DNA of 64,000 nt from assembly GCA_030427635.1 (NCBI GenBank), contig JAUIBA010000012.1, positions 1 to 64,000 of the forward strand. Reading direction: 5' to 3'. The translations under genes and the position numbers were made by a program. Under the pieces are notes generated by a model, which worked only from the letters and a program-made list of their open reading frames with translations, searched no databases and had not been told where the DNA came from. Of this stretch, positions 40,843 through 49,154 are shown piece by piece. How positions within the stretch are numbered: position 1 is the first letter of the stretch; each line of letters begins with the position of its first letter. The stretch is from Bacteroidia bacterium (GTDB lineage Bacteria > Bacteroidota > Bacteroidia > Chitinophagales > Chitinophagaceae).

Positions 40843-41124
40843 TCAGATAACAGCCAGAATGTCACTTTCGCGCATTATCAGGTAATCTTCACCTTCAAAG
40901 CTTACATCATTACCAGCATATTTACCATAAAGGATAGTATCGCCTGCTTTTACGGTCATTGGCTCATCTTTTTTACCAGGACCCGCAGCTACTACTGTGC
41001 CACGCTGTGGTTTTTCCTTTGCTGTATCAGGAATGATGATGCCACCTGCAGTTTTCTCCTCAGCCGGAGCTGGCTTCACGATTACCCGGTCATGCAACGG
41101 GGTTATGTTTAAAGTCTTTGCCAT
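40843..41124 (-). CDS. groES: Co-chaperonin GroES
   Basis: The 93-residue lid of the GroEL chamber, with [26 protein letters not shown], the mobile loop, and the C-terminal [17 protein letters not shown]. The 396-nt upstream region (41125-41520) is AT-rich, without a visible CIRCE inverted repeat; a TAAATTTTG run just upstream is only an approximate -7 box. Confidence 0.98.
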   Translation of the reverse strand: MAKTLNITPLHDRVIVKPAPAEEKTAGGIIIPDTAKEKPQRGTVVAAGPGKKDEPMTVKAGDTILYGKYAGNDVSFEGEDYLIMRESDILAVI

Positions 41125-41463
41125 GAGCTACAAAATTTAAGTGTTTAACGATTTTTAGATTTACTACTACCCATCAGATTTTGTGCCACTGGCTGTAAAA
41201 TGCCATTTTCTGTAAAATTTGGCAGTATCTGACGCCTTAATGACCATATTTCTGTAAGTTTTGTCAGTTCAGTCAGTCGCGGAAGCCGTTTTTGGTCGCA
41301 ATTTGTCAGGTATTACAACCTCTCAGTATCTATTACTTTCGGTTAAATATTTAAAGGGATATAACCAATCTTGTTTTGCGTTTGTTAATTTACAGCTTTT
41401 TGGTTAACGTCATGTAAAAGCAGCATTTTTTGAAATATAAAGCGGATATTTGCATGAAATTAG

Positions 41464-41478
41464 AGGTGATTTTCACCT
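41464..41478 (+). promoter_or_regulatory. Small dyad upstream of the exopolysaccharide locus
   Basis: AGGTGA-TTT-TCACCT, 42 nt before the response-regulator ATG. It may be an operator or leader hairpin; the match is short. Confidence 0.3.
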
Positions 41479-41520
41479 ATGCAATAAAAACAAAGTGCTG
41501 AAAAAGCTATCAATAGATAT

Positions 41521-41922
41521 ATGTCTAATATTTTAGTTATAGAGGACGATGATATAATGCTCAAGGCTATTCGTAACATTCTGAGAAAAGATGGCCATGA
41601 AGTATTAACTGCTAAGGACGGGAAAGAGGCGTTTGAAAAATTGGATAATGAGCAGTACGATGTTGTTATTACTGACCTCATGATGCCTTATGCCAATGGG
41701 CTTGAGGTGGTGAGCCGCCTGCGTGCCAATACAGACAAGCGTCACGTTGGTATTATCGTTTGCTCCTCAGTAGGTAATGAAGAAACCATAACAGAAGCAT
41801 TCAGGTTGGGAGCAGATGATTATCTGAAAAAGCCCATTATGGCCGGTGAGCTGATGATTCGCATCCGTAAGCTGCTTGCTAATCGCAGTGCCAACCTGAA
41901 GCTGGTAACCAAGAAAAAATAA
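41521..41922 (+). CDS. Receiver-only response regulator
   Basis: A 133-residue CheY-like protein with no output domain. The acidic pocket is D10-D11, the phosphoacceptor D52 (VVITDLMMP), the switch Ser near S82-S83, and K104 in YLKKPIM. Because it is standalone, it should act through protein-protein contacts, perhaps with the HEAT-repeat or synthase products that follow after only 9 nt. No cognate kinase gene is adjacent. It leads a colinear set of six genes. Confidence 0.9.
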   Translation: MSNILVIEDDDIMLKAIRNILRKDGHEVLTAKDGKEAFEKLDNEQYDVVITDLMMPYANGLEVVSRLRANTDKRHVGIIVCSSVGNEETITEAFRLGADDYLKKPIMAGELMIRIRKLLANRSANLKLVTKKK

Positions 41923-41931
41923 TGCCGCCTA

Positions 41932-43086
41932 ATGTGGAAAGATCTGGTAGACCTGCTGTTTCAGGCATATGAACAATTTAGCCTGCTTCCTCTTTTCATT
42001 GAAATTGCGCTTGCATTTATCATTATTGCAATTGCTGCAACAATATTTGCATACGGCGCCATTCTATATAAGAGGTATCGTACCTATGTTCATGAGAAGA
42101 GGGTGGCATTCATCAGCCCAATAATAGAGGAGTTGATTACTGACCAGGTACTTCTTAATGAAAATCTGGGTAAAGATATTCCTACCGAAGAAATTGAGTT
42201 TGATAAGGAAGCACTGAGCAATAAGGTATATAAAAAGCCTTTCGTCCGTCAGATTTTAATTGAAACACTGATTCAGTATCGTAAAAACTTCCGTGGTGAG
42301 GTAGGGGAGCTGCTGCGTAAACTGTATATAGATATGGACCTGCAGAAGGACTCTTTTGCCAAGATGAAGTCTATGCGGTGGGAGCGGAAGATAAAAGCGG
42401 TGGTAGAGCTCACGCAGATGGATATTTCCATATCTGACGTTACCATCCTGCCGCTTACTAACAGTACCAATCCATCATTGCGTGCTGCTGCCCGTAATGC
42501 CTACATTCAGCTGAGTAAAAACGAGCCGTTCAAATTCTTTGATATTGCTACAGAACCACTGCTCCCGTGGGACCAGTTGGAAATGTTTAAGATTATCACC
42601 ACCACTAAGGATATTGCTATTCCTAACTTTTCCCGTTGGGTAAGCTACTCTTCTAATAAAAGTGTGGTGTCTTTTTGTCTGAAACTCATAGCCCACTACG
42701 ATCAGCAGAGTGCTATCCCTGCGGTAATGGAGCTGCTCAACAATAAAGACCACTACTTCCGTGCCGATGCTATTATCTGTCTCGGTAAGTTGTCAGCAGA
42801 AGTGGCAGAGGAAAAGATGGTACGTATCTATAACCACCAGCCGCTCAACTGTCAGGTGGAGATACTGAAGGCGATGGGCGCTATAGCTTCCGGTAAATAT
42901 CTTGAGTTTCTGAAAACGGAGTTTCTGTACTCTTCCAACTTTGATATTCGTATGAATGCGGCAAGAGCTATCATAAAGCACAATACGCAAAACTCCAGGC
43001 TGCTGGTAGAGGAGCTTATGGAAATGACCCACGAAGAAAATCAGCTGATTATTAAGCACTGTTTAAATCCATTGATAAAGTACTGA
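41932..43086 (+). CDS. Membrane-anchored HEAT-repeat protein
   Basis: A 384-residue protein with one N-terminal membrane helix (about 22-45, IEIALAFIIIAIAATIFAYG) and a cytoplasmic helical repeat region (about 140-384). HEAT-like units can be seen in NPSLRAAARNAYIQL, HYFRADAIICLGKL and FDIRMNAARAIIKH. HEAT scaffolds mediate protein contacts; here it may link the response regulator to the synthases, which is inference. The stop overlaps the next ATG by one base (TGATG), so the two are probably translationally coupled. Confidence 0.75.
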   Translation: MWKDLVDLLFQAYEQFSLLPLFIEIALAFIIIAIAATIFAYGAILYKRYRTYVHEKRVAFISPIIEELITDQVLLNENLGKDIPTEEIEFDKEALSNKVYKKPFVRQILIETLIQYRKNFRGEVGELLRKLYIDMDLQKDSFAKMKSMRWERKIKAVVELTQMDISISDVTILPLTNSTNPSLRAAARNAYIQLSKNEPFKFFDIATEPLLPWDQLEMFKIITTTKDIAIPNFSRWVSYSSNKSVVSFCLKLIAHYDQQSAIPAVMELLNNKDHYFRADAIICLGKLSAEVAEEKMVRIYNHQPLNCQVEILKAMGAIASGKYLEFLKTEFLYSSNFDIRMNAARAIIKHNTQNSRLLVEELMEMTHEENQLIIKHCLNPLIKY

Positions 43087-44558
43087 TGGGTACAACATTT
43101 ATTGAGTATGCTTCCTGGTTCTTTGAAACCACCGTATTTATTTACGGTGTGGGACTGCTGCTCATTTATGCCATCCTTGCCATCCTGTCATTTGTCAATA
43201 TCCGCCTCTTTCTGCGTAAGGAAAGCTATACCGACTACAAGGTTATCGTAGGCTCGCCACTGGCTCCCGGCATATCTGTGATAGCGCCGGCGTTCAATGA
43301 AGGTCTTACCATCATCAGTAATGTACGCTCGCTGCTCACTTTCGATTATCCTAACTATGAGGTAATTATCATCAACGATGGTAGTACAGATGATACGCTG
43401 CAGAAGGTTATTGATGAGTTTTCGCTTGTTCAGGTCGATTTTGCCTATGACGTAAAACTGAGTGCAAAGCCGGTACGGGGCGTATATAAATCTACAGACG
43501 AAGCCTATGCCAAGCTGCTGGTCGTGGATAAGGAGAACGGTAAAGCAAAGGCCGATGCCACAAACGTAGGTATCAATGTATCTGCATTTCCGTACTTCCT
43601 TTGTACCGATGTGGATTGTATCCTGCATACCCAAACCCTGCAGATGCTCATTAAGCCCATCATGGAGGAGGAGAAGAGGCGGGTTATGGCCACCGGGGCT
43701 ACATTACGCATGGCCAACTCCTGTGAGGTAGATGAAGGTGTGCTTATCACTATTAAAGCTCCCCGTCCGCTTTTGGCAAGGTTTCAGGAGCTGGAGTACA
43801 TCCGCTCATTCGTTTTGGGTAAGATGGGCTGGAGCTATATCAATGCTGTTCCTAACGTATCGGGTGGTCTCGGTCTGTTCGATAAAGAAATAGCCGTTAA
43901 GTCTGGTGGGTATGACCCTGCTTCTTTCGGTGAGGATATGGAGCTGCGTATGCGTATGTCGCGTTACGTGTATGACAATAAGATAGATGCCTCTGTACGG
44001 TATATCCCCAATACACTTTGCTGGACAGAGGGACCTACGTCAGTAAAAATATTCATGCGTCAGCGCACCCGCTGGGCGCGTGGGCTGCTACAGTTGATGC
44101 TGGCACATAAGAAGATGTTGTTTAATCCCGCATATGGCAGGGTAGGGCTTGTCGTATTCCCCTACAACTTCTTCTTTGAGCTGTTAGCGCCGGTCATTGA
44201 GTTTCTGGGTATTATATACTATATATTCCTTATTTACTTTGGATTGGTCAATTGGCCATATGCCATCATCCTGCTCATATTTGTATATACATACTCGGTC
44301 ATGATATCTACGCTGTCGGTATTATGGGACCAGCTCACATTCCAGTATTACCGTACATGGAAAGACGTAGCAAGGATTGCGGCAATGGTGTTCATTGAAA
44401 TGCTTATATACCACCCGCTTATCGTGGTATTTTCAATAAGAGGTTACTATTTCCAATTGACTAACAGAAAGCACTCATGGGGCAACATGCAGCGCGCAGG
44501 CTTTAAGAAGAAAGCAGACGATAAAGTGCCTAAAAACACTAATCCGGCTGCTACTTAA
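43086..44558 (+). CDS. Processive glycosyltransferase, GT2 family (copy 1)
   Basis: A 490-residue inner-membrane polysaccharide synthase of the PgaC/NodC/BcsA type. An N-terminal helix (about 18-38) precedes the GT-A domain: VIAPAFNEG, IINDGSTDDT (D98), TDVDCIL (D175, D177), FGEDMEL (D284, catalytic base), and the processivity motif Q326-R-T-R-W330. C-terminal membrane helices run from about 360 to 455 (FPYNFFFELLAP, IYYIFLIYFGL). Linear beta-linked polymer extrusion is the family role; the sugar is unknown. Linked by overlap to the HEAT gene and followed by a paralogue. Confidence 0.88.
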   Translation: MGTTFIEYASWFFETTVFIYGVGLLLIYAILAILSFVNIRLFLRKESYTDYKVIVGSPLAPGISVIAPAFNEGLTIISNVRSLLTFDYPNYEVIIINDGSTDDTLQKVIDEFSLVQVDFAYDVKLSAKPVRGVYKSTDEAYAKLLVVDKENGKAKADATNVGINVSAFPYFLCTDVDCILHTQTLQMLIKPIMEEEKRRVMATGATLRMANSCEVDEGVLITIKAPRPLLARFQELEYIRSFVLGKMGWSYINAVPNVSGGLGLFDKEIAVKSGGYDPASFGEDMELRMRMSRYVYDNKIDASVRYIPNTLCWTEGPTSVKIFMRQRTRWARGLLQLMLAHKKMLFNPAYGRVGLVVFPYNFFFELLAPVIEFLGIIYYIFLIYFGLVNWPYAIILLIFVYTYSVMISTLSVLWDQLTFQYYRTWKDVARIAAMVFIEMLIYHPLIVVFSIRGYYFQLTNRKHSWGNMQRAGFKKKADDKVPKNTNPAAT

Positions 44559-44593
44559 TGTAAATACTAAAAACAACACTGTGCGAATTTGAT

Positions 44594-46159
44594 ATGAGGT
44601 TCATTGTTGACTTTTTTACTGGTGGTACATTCTGGGAAACGGTAGGCGTATTCTATCAGTCGGCTGTATTTATTTACGGTACGTCGCTGCTGCTTGCCTA
44701 CGCTCTGCTTGCTATCATGTCGCTGATATCTATTCAGCGCTACATGAAGAAGAATGCCTCGGTCGACTTTCAGGTAATTGTTGAGTCGCCACTCGCGCCT
44801 GGTATCTCAGTTGTGGCCCCGGCCTTCAATGAAGGCGTTACCATCATTTCCAATGTGCGCTCACTGCTCACGTTCAACTATCCCCGGTTTGAAGTCATTA
44901 TTGTCAATGATGGTAGTACCGATGATACGCTGGAGAAACTGATAGATGAGTTTGAACTCGTGCATGTAGAGTACGCATTCAGGGAAAAGCTCAACTGCCA
45001 GCCTATAAAGCGTATATTCAAATCTACCAACAGGGCCTATGAAAAGCTGGTAGTGGTAGATAAGGTAAACGGAAAGAGTAAGGCCGATGCCTCTAACGCA
45101 GGTATTAATATCTCTGTTTACGATTACTTCCTCTGTACCGATGTGGACTGTATTCTGGACAAGGATACCCTCATAAAGCTCATAAAGCCCTTTATGGATG
45201 AGGAAACCACTAAGGTGAAGGAAGTAGGTAAGCCTTGTGAGGAATGTGGTCACGTACATATAGAAGAAGATTACCGCAGGGTTATAGCCTCTGGTGCCAC
45301 ACTGCGCATGGTAAACTCGTGCGATGTGGATGAAGGTCTTATGGTGCGTGTACGCCCTCCTAAACGTCTCATTCCCCGTTTTCAGGAGATGGAGTACATA
45401 CGGGCCTACATGCTGGGTAAAATGGGGTGGGATCTCATTAATGCCGTGCCAAACGTATCCGGTGGTCTGGGTATGTTCGATAAGGAAATTGCCGTTAAAG
45501 CCGGTGGGTATGACTCCAAGTCCTTTGGTGAGGATATGGACATGATTACGCGCATGTGTGGCTTCATGAAAGACAATAAGCGTAAGTATTCCGTACGTTA
45601 TGTACCGCTCACCCTCTGCTGGACGGAAGGTCCTACTACACTCAAGGTGTTTGGTCGTCAGCGTTCCCGCTGGGGGCGTGGTCTGGCTCAGATCATGAGT
45701 ATTCACCGCAAGATTATAGGTAATCCCCGTTATGGCAGAATGGGTTTGATCGTATTCCCATACAACTTCCTGTATGAGCTGCTGGCGCCTATTGTAGAGT
45801 TTACCGGTATCCTTTTTTACATATACCTTATTGTTACCGGGCAAATCAACTGGCCTTTCGCTATAATCCTTATCGTGTTTGTATATACCTATTCGGTGAT
45901 GATTACCACTCTGGCACTATTATGGGATCAGCTCACATTTAAGTATTATAAAACATGGGGCGAAACTATTGGTTTGTGTCTTATGGCTTTTCTGGAGCCA
46001 TTCATATACCACCCGCTTATCATGTTCTTTGCTATTAAAGGATACTTCAACTTTATTACCGGGCGTAAACACGTATGGGGCAACATGCAGCGTCAGGGAT
46101 TTGGTATGCAGGCCGCAAAAAAGAAAACCGATGCTGCTACAGTGGCCGGCTCAAAATAA
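44594..46159 (+). CDS. Processive glycosyltransferase, GT2 family (copy 2)
   Basis: A 521-residue paralogue of the preceding protein, similar along its whole length and sharing all catalytic motifs: VNDGSTDDT, TDVDCIL (D183, D185), FGEDMD (D314) and Q356-R-S-R-W360. It differs by an inserted segment after about residue 204 containing C215, C218, H220 and H222 (PCEECGHVHIEE), a possible metal site absent from copy 1. Two complete synthases in tandem suggest a heteromeric enzyme or a polymer with two linkages; both ideas are inference. Confidence 0.88.
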   Translation: MRFIVDFFTGGTFWETVGVFYQSAVFIYGTSLLLAYALLAIMSLISIQRYMKKNASVDFQVIVESPLAPGISVVAPAFNEGVTIISNVRSLLTFNYPRFEVIIVNDGSTDDTLEKLIDEFELVHVEYAFREKLNCQPIKRIFKSTNRAYEKLVVVDKVNGKSKADASNAGINISVYDYFLCTDVDCILDKDTLIKLIKPFMDEETTKVKEVGKPCEECGHVHIEEDYRRVIASGATLRMVNSCDVDEGLMVRVRPPKRLIPRFQEMEYIRAYMLGKMGWDLINAVPNVSGGLGMFDKEIAVKAGGYDSKSFGEDMDMITRMCGFMKDNKRKYSVRYVPLTLCWTEGPTTLKVFGRQRSRWGRGLAQIMSIHRKIIGNPRYGRMGLIVFPYNFLYELLAPIVEFTGILFYIYLIVTGQINWPFAIILIVFVYTYSVMITTLALLWDQLTFKYYKTWGETIGLCLMAFLEPFIYHPLIMFFAIKGYFNFITGRKHVWGNMQRQGFGMQAAKKKTDAATVAGSK

Positions 46160-46189
46160 TTTTGATATTCAATTATAAAGATTGACAAA

Positions 46190-49135
46190 ATGAGGTTTAC
46201 CCCCGTATTGATACTGATTTTTCTGGCTTCATTTTTTGCCGCTACTCCGGTTCAGGGACAGTGGCTTAAAATGATTGAGTCATCAGACAATCTGTATAAT
46301 GAGGCCAAGAAGGAGATAGAGCTTAAGCACTATCAGAAGGCGATATATATGTGCAACAAGGCTATAGACATATCTCCTAAAAACCTTGATATACATCTGC
46401 TGCTGGGACATGCTTATTCGCTGGCTGGGAAAATTGATAGTGCCCGTATAGAGCTGAATTATGTTATAAACAGGAATCCACGCTACCGGGATGCATACAT
46501 ATATCTGGTAAACATGGAAGACCTTGCCTGTAACTACCTGCAGGCACTGGAATATGCCGATATGGGTTTGAAATACTTTCCCAATGACCGCGATATCCTG
46601 TTGAAGAAACTCAACATTTACGTGAAGATGGGCGACTGGATGGAGAGTAACCGGCTGGCCGACTATCTTTTTGACCGATTCTCTGCCGACCCTTACATCC
46701 GTAGCGTGTATCTGGATTATAAGCTTGCAGTAGCCCGCCAGTATTCACATCGTGGTTATATAGAAATAGCGAAACGGGCCTATGAAGCAGTGCTGGAGCA
46801 GGACCCGCTGAACAAAGAAGCGCTTTCAGCAATCTTCGCGCTTGATGTTCGTTCTGGTAACTATGAGAGCTCCCTTGCCTACACTAACCGTGCCCTTACA
46901 TCCACTCCTAATTCATATGAATATCTCATGAAAAAGGTGAGTATTCTGGAAGCAATGGCCCGTTATGTAGAGGCAATAATGGTAGTAGATAAGCTCATGA
47001 AGCTCTATCCTACAAATAGCGATGTACAGCGGCTGAATACCTATATACACATGGAGGCCGGCCGGTTTTACATGAAAACAGACCCTTACCTGTTGTTTGC
47101 AGGTGTCTTGGAGCGTGACCCGGGTAACAGAGACGCACTCACTTATATCATCAATATCTGTTTCAGCCGGGGCAATCATGATCTGGCATTACAGTGGGTA
47201 AACTTTGGTCTCAAAACATTCCCTGGCGATTATGACCTGCTTAAGCGTAAGCTCGGTATTTTGGATGATATGAAGCGTTATGGTGCGGCATCTGCTATTG
47301 CAGAAACACTGTTTAAAGACAACCCTACCGATGTTAATAAAATGAACTTTCTGGAGCTGAGAACTTTGTCGGCTAAACAGTACATGAATGAGATGGAGTA
47401 TGACAGTGCCATTGTTGCACTCCGTTCTGTGCTGTTTTATGACCGCTCCAATGTAGCCGCAACTAATTATCTCATTAACATTTATCTGGCACAGAAGCGT
47501 TACGATGATGCACTGCGCGCTATTGATGATGCCCTTGTTTACTATCCTGCCGATGAACACCTGATGTTTAAGAAAGCAGTAGTACTGGATGGTTACCAAC
47601 GCTACTCAGATGCCGCCGCTATATCTAAACAGCTATTGGAAGCGCATCCTGAAAACAGGCAGTATCTGGCCAGTCTTATTGAGTATTCGCTGGCAGCAGG
47701 GCGGCAGGCTATGCAGTACGATGATTACTATAATACCCTCAAGGTTCTGCGGGATGTACTGGACCGACAGCCCGATAATGTAGATGCGTTGAATTATATC
47801 ATCAATATAGAAAGCGCTATCAGAAACTATGACTCAGCATTGTATTATGTAGATCAGGGGCTGCGTTATTATCCCGATTCGAAGGACTTCCTTTTCCGCA
47901 AGTCGCTGGTTTATGCAGATGCCAAGCAGTACAAAACAGCCTATGAGATTTCAGGAGATTTGTTTAAGTCCTACCCATATAATATTAAGTACCGCAGTGC
48001 ATTCATGGAGCAGCATCTGGGTGCCGGACGGGAGTATCTTGAAAATCTGAATAAAGACAGTGCACTGGTGGAGTTCTACCAGGCGCTGGAGGTAGCACCT
48101 AAGGACACCATACCATTATATTATACTATCAACCTCCTGTATGACCTGAAGCAGTACGATACGGCACTGGCCCTGTTGGACCGTGGTCGTCGCTTCTATC
48201 CGCAGAATCACTTCTTCCTTCATCGCAAGGCGCAGGTACTGGAAGCAATGGAGGAGTTTGAGCTCGCATGGCGCACTGCCGATACACTGGCAAAGATGAG
48301 CCTCTATCCTAAGCATATAGACTATGCTGCACTCTTATATGCCCGTCGGCTCCGTAATGAGATTGGTCTGTTTTATCTCCATTCTAAGATTATTCAGAAT
48401 ACAGCATTACCACCATCTATCAATAGTATAGCTACGTTACAGTATGGTCGTTTCTCATCAAAGACTACCCTCTATTTACGTATGAACTATGCCGGTCGTC
48501 TTAATGGTACCGGTTATCAGTTCGAAGCCGAGGCGTACCGAAAGCATAATAAAGTCTGGTACTCATGGGGGGCGTTTGCATGGTCGCCTACACCATTGGT
48601 TTTTCCTGAGCTGCGTTTAGGTTACTCTATCAATAAAAGCTTTAAAAAAGCATGGGCCGGTGAGCTGGGTGCCCGCTACCTGAAGCTTATGAACAATAGC
48701 CGTTCTATCTCACCGCTGGTGGGTATATCTAAGGAAATAAAAGACTTCTGGCTCAATCTGAAAGTCTACTACATGGACCTTAATTATAACGACACTGCCA
48801 GCGATAGTACTATTAAAGGAGAGTATCTTTCTGCTATATTGACAGCACGCTACTACCCACGCGATATCCGTACAGAATGGTTTAGTGCATTTGCCGGTTA
48901 TGGTAATGTGCCTGACGATTTCAGTACCAACTATTTCCTGAGTGGCTTTTCTCAGTATAAGACAGTATCGTGCGGGGTAGGTTACAGGAGGCAGTTTCAC
49001 TATCGTACTACTTTCGGAATCAATGCATCATGGTATAACATGAAAACAGAGTTGAGGGACCCCACACTGCTGACCAATATTGATGTCTTCCGGAATCAGT
49101 ATGATATTTATCTTACCTTGCTTCGCAAATTCTGA
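46190..49135 (+). CDS. TPR protein with C-terminal outer-membrane beta-barrel (YaiO-like)
   Basis: A 981-residue exported protein. The signal peptide ends PVQGQ; about 690 residues of TPR superhelix follow (repeated patterns such as AIYMCNKAIDISPKNLDIHLLLGHAYSLAG), with further repeats ending NYDSALYYVDQGLRYYPDS. The last 240 residues (from about RFSSKTTLYLRMNYAGR) are amphipathic beta strands ending in Phe, typical of an outer-membrane barrel, like the YaiO domain. Architecture echoes BcsC and PgaA, in which TPRs guide polymer to a barrel pore. Export of the polymer made by the two GT2 enzymes is the probable role. It is 30 nt after copy 2. Confidence 0.85.
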   Translation: MRFTPVLILIFLASFFAATPVQGQWLKMIESSDNLYNEAKKEIELKHYQKAIYMCNKAIDISPKNLDIHLLLGHAYSLAGKIDSARIELNYVINRNPRYRDAYIYLVNMEDLACNYLQALEYADMGLKYFPNDRDILLKKLNIYVKMGDWMESNRLADYLFDRFSADPYIRSVYLDYKLAVARQYSHRGYIEIAKRAYEAVLEQDPLNKEALSAIFALDVRSGNYESSLAYTNRALTSTPNSYEYLMKKVSILEAMARYVEAIMVVDKLMKLYPTNSDVQRLNTYIHMEAGRFYMKTDPYLLFAGVLERDPGNRDALTYIINICFSRGNHDLALQWVNFGLKTFPGDYDLLKRKLGILDDMKRYGAASAIAETLFKDNPTDVNKMNFLELRTLSAKQYMNEMEYDSAIVALRSVLFYDRSNVAATNYLINIYLAQKRYDDALRAIDDALVYYPADEHLMFKKAVVLDGYQRYSDAAAISKQLLEAHPENRQYLASLIEYSLAAGRQAMQYDDYYNTLKVLRDVLDRQPDNVDALNYIINIESAIRNYDSALYYVDQGLRYYPDSKDFLFRKSLVYADAKQYKTAYEISGDLFKSYPYNIKYRSAFMEQHLGAGREYLENLNKDSALVEFYQALEVAPKDTIPLYYTINLLYDLKQYDTALALLDRGRRFYPQNHFFLHRKAQVLEAMEEFELAWRTADTLAKMSLYPKHIDYAALLYARRLRNEIGLFYLHSKIIQNTALPPSINSIATLQYGRFSSKTTLYLRMNYAGRLNGTGYQFEAEAYRKHNKVWYSWGAFAWSPTPLVFPELRLGYSINKSFKKAWAGELGARYLKLMNNSRSISPLVGISKEIKDFWLNLKVYYMDLNYNDTASDSTIKGEYLSAILTARYYPRDIRTEWFSAFAGYGNVPDDFSTNYFLSGFSQYKTVSCGVGYRRQFHYRTTFGINASWYNMKTELRDPTLLTNIDVFRNQYDIYLTLLRKF

Positions 49136-49154
49136 CCTTACGAAGACGTGAATT

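Noticed and set aside
41125-41520. CIRCE operator upstream of groES
   Set aside because: The TTAGCACTC/GAGTGCTAA inverted repeat is absent.
41125-41520. A tRNA or other structured RNA in the large gaps
   Set aside because: No cloverleaf arms or tRNA A/B-box-like motifs were found in this or the other intergenic regions by eye; a tRNAscan run could still correct this.
44861-45844. A 327-codon open frame opposite the second GT2 synthase
   Set aside because: Full motif set of the GT2 enzyme lies on the plus strand; the antisense frame is His/Thr-rich with no signal, domain or start site.
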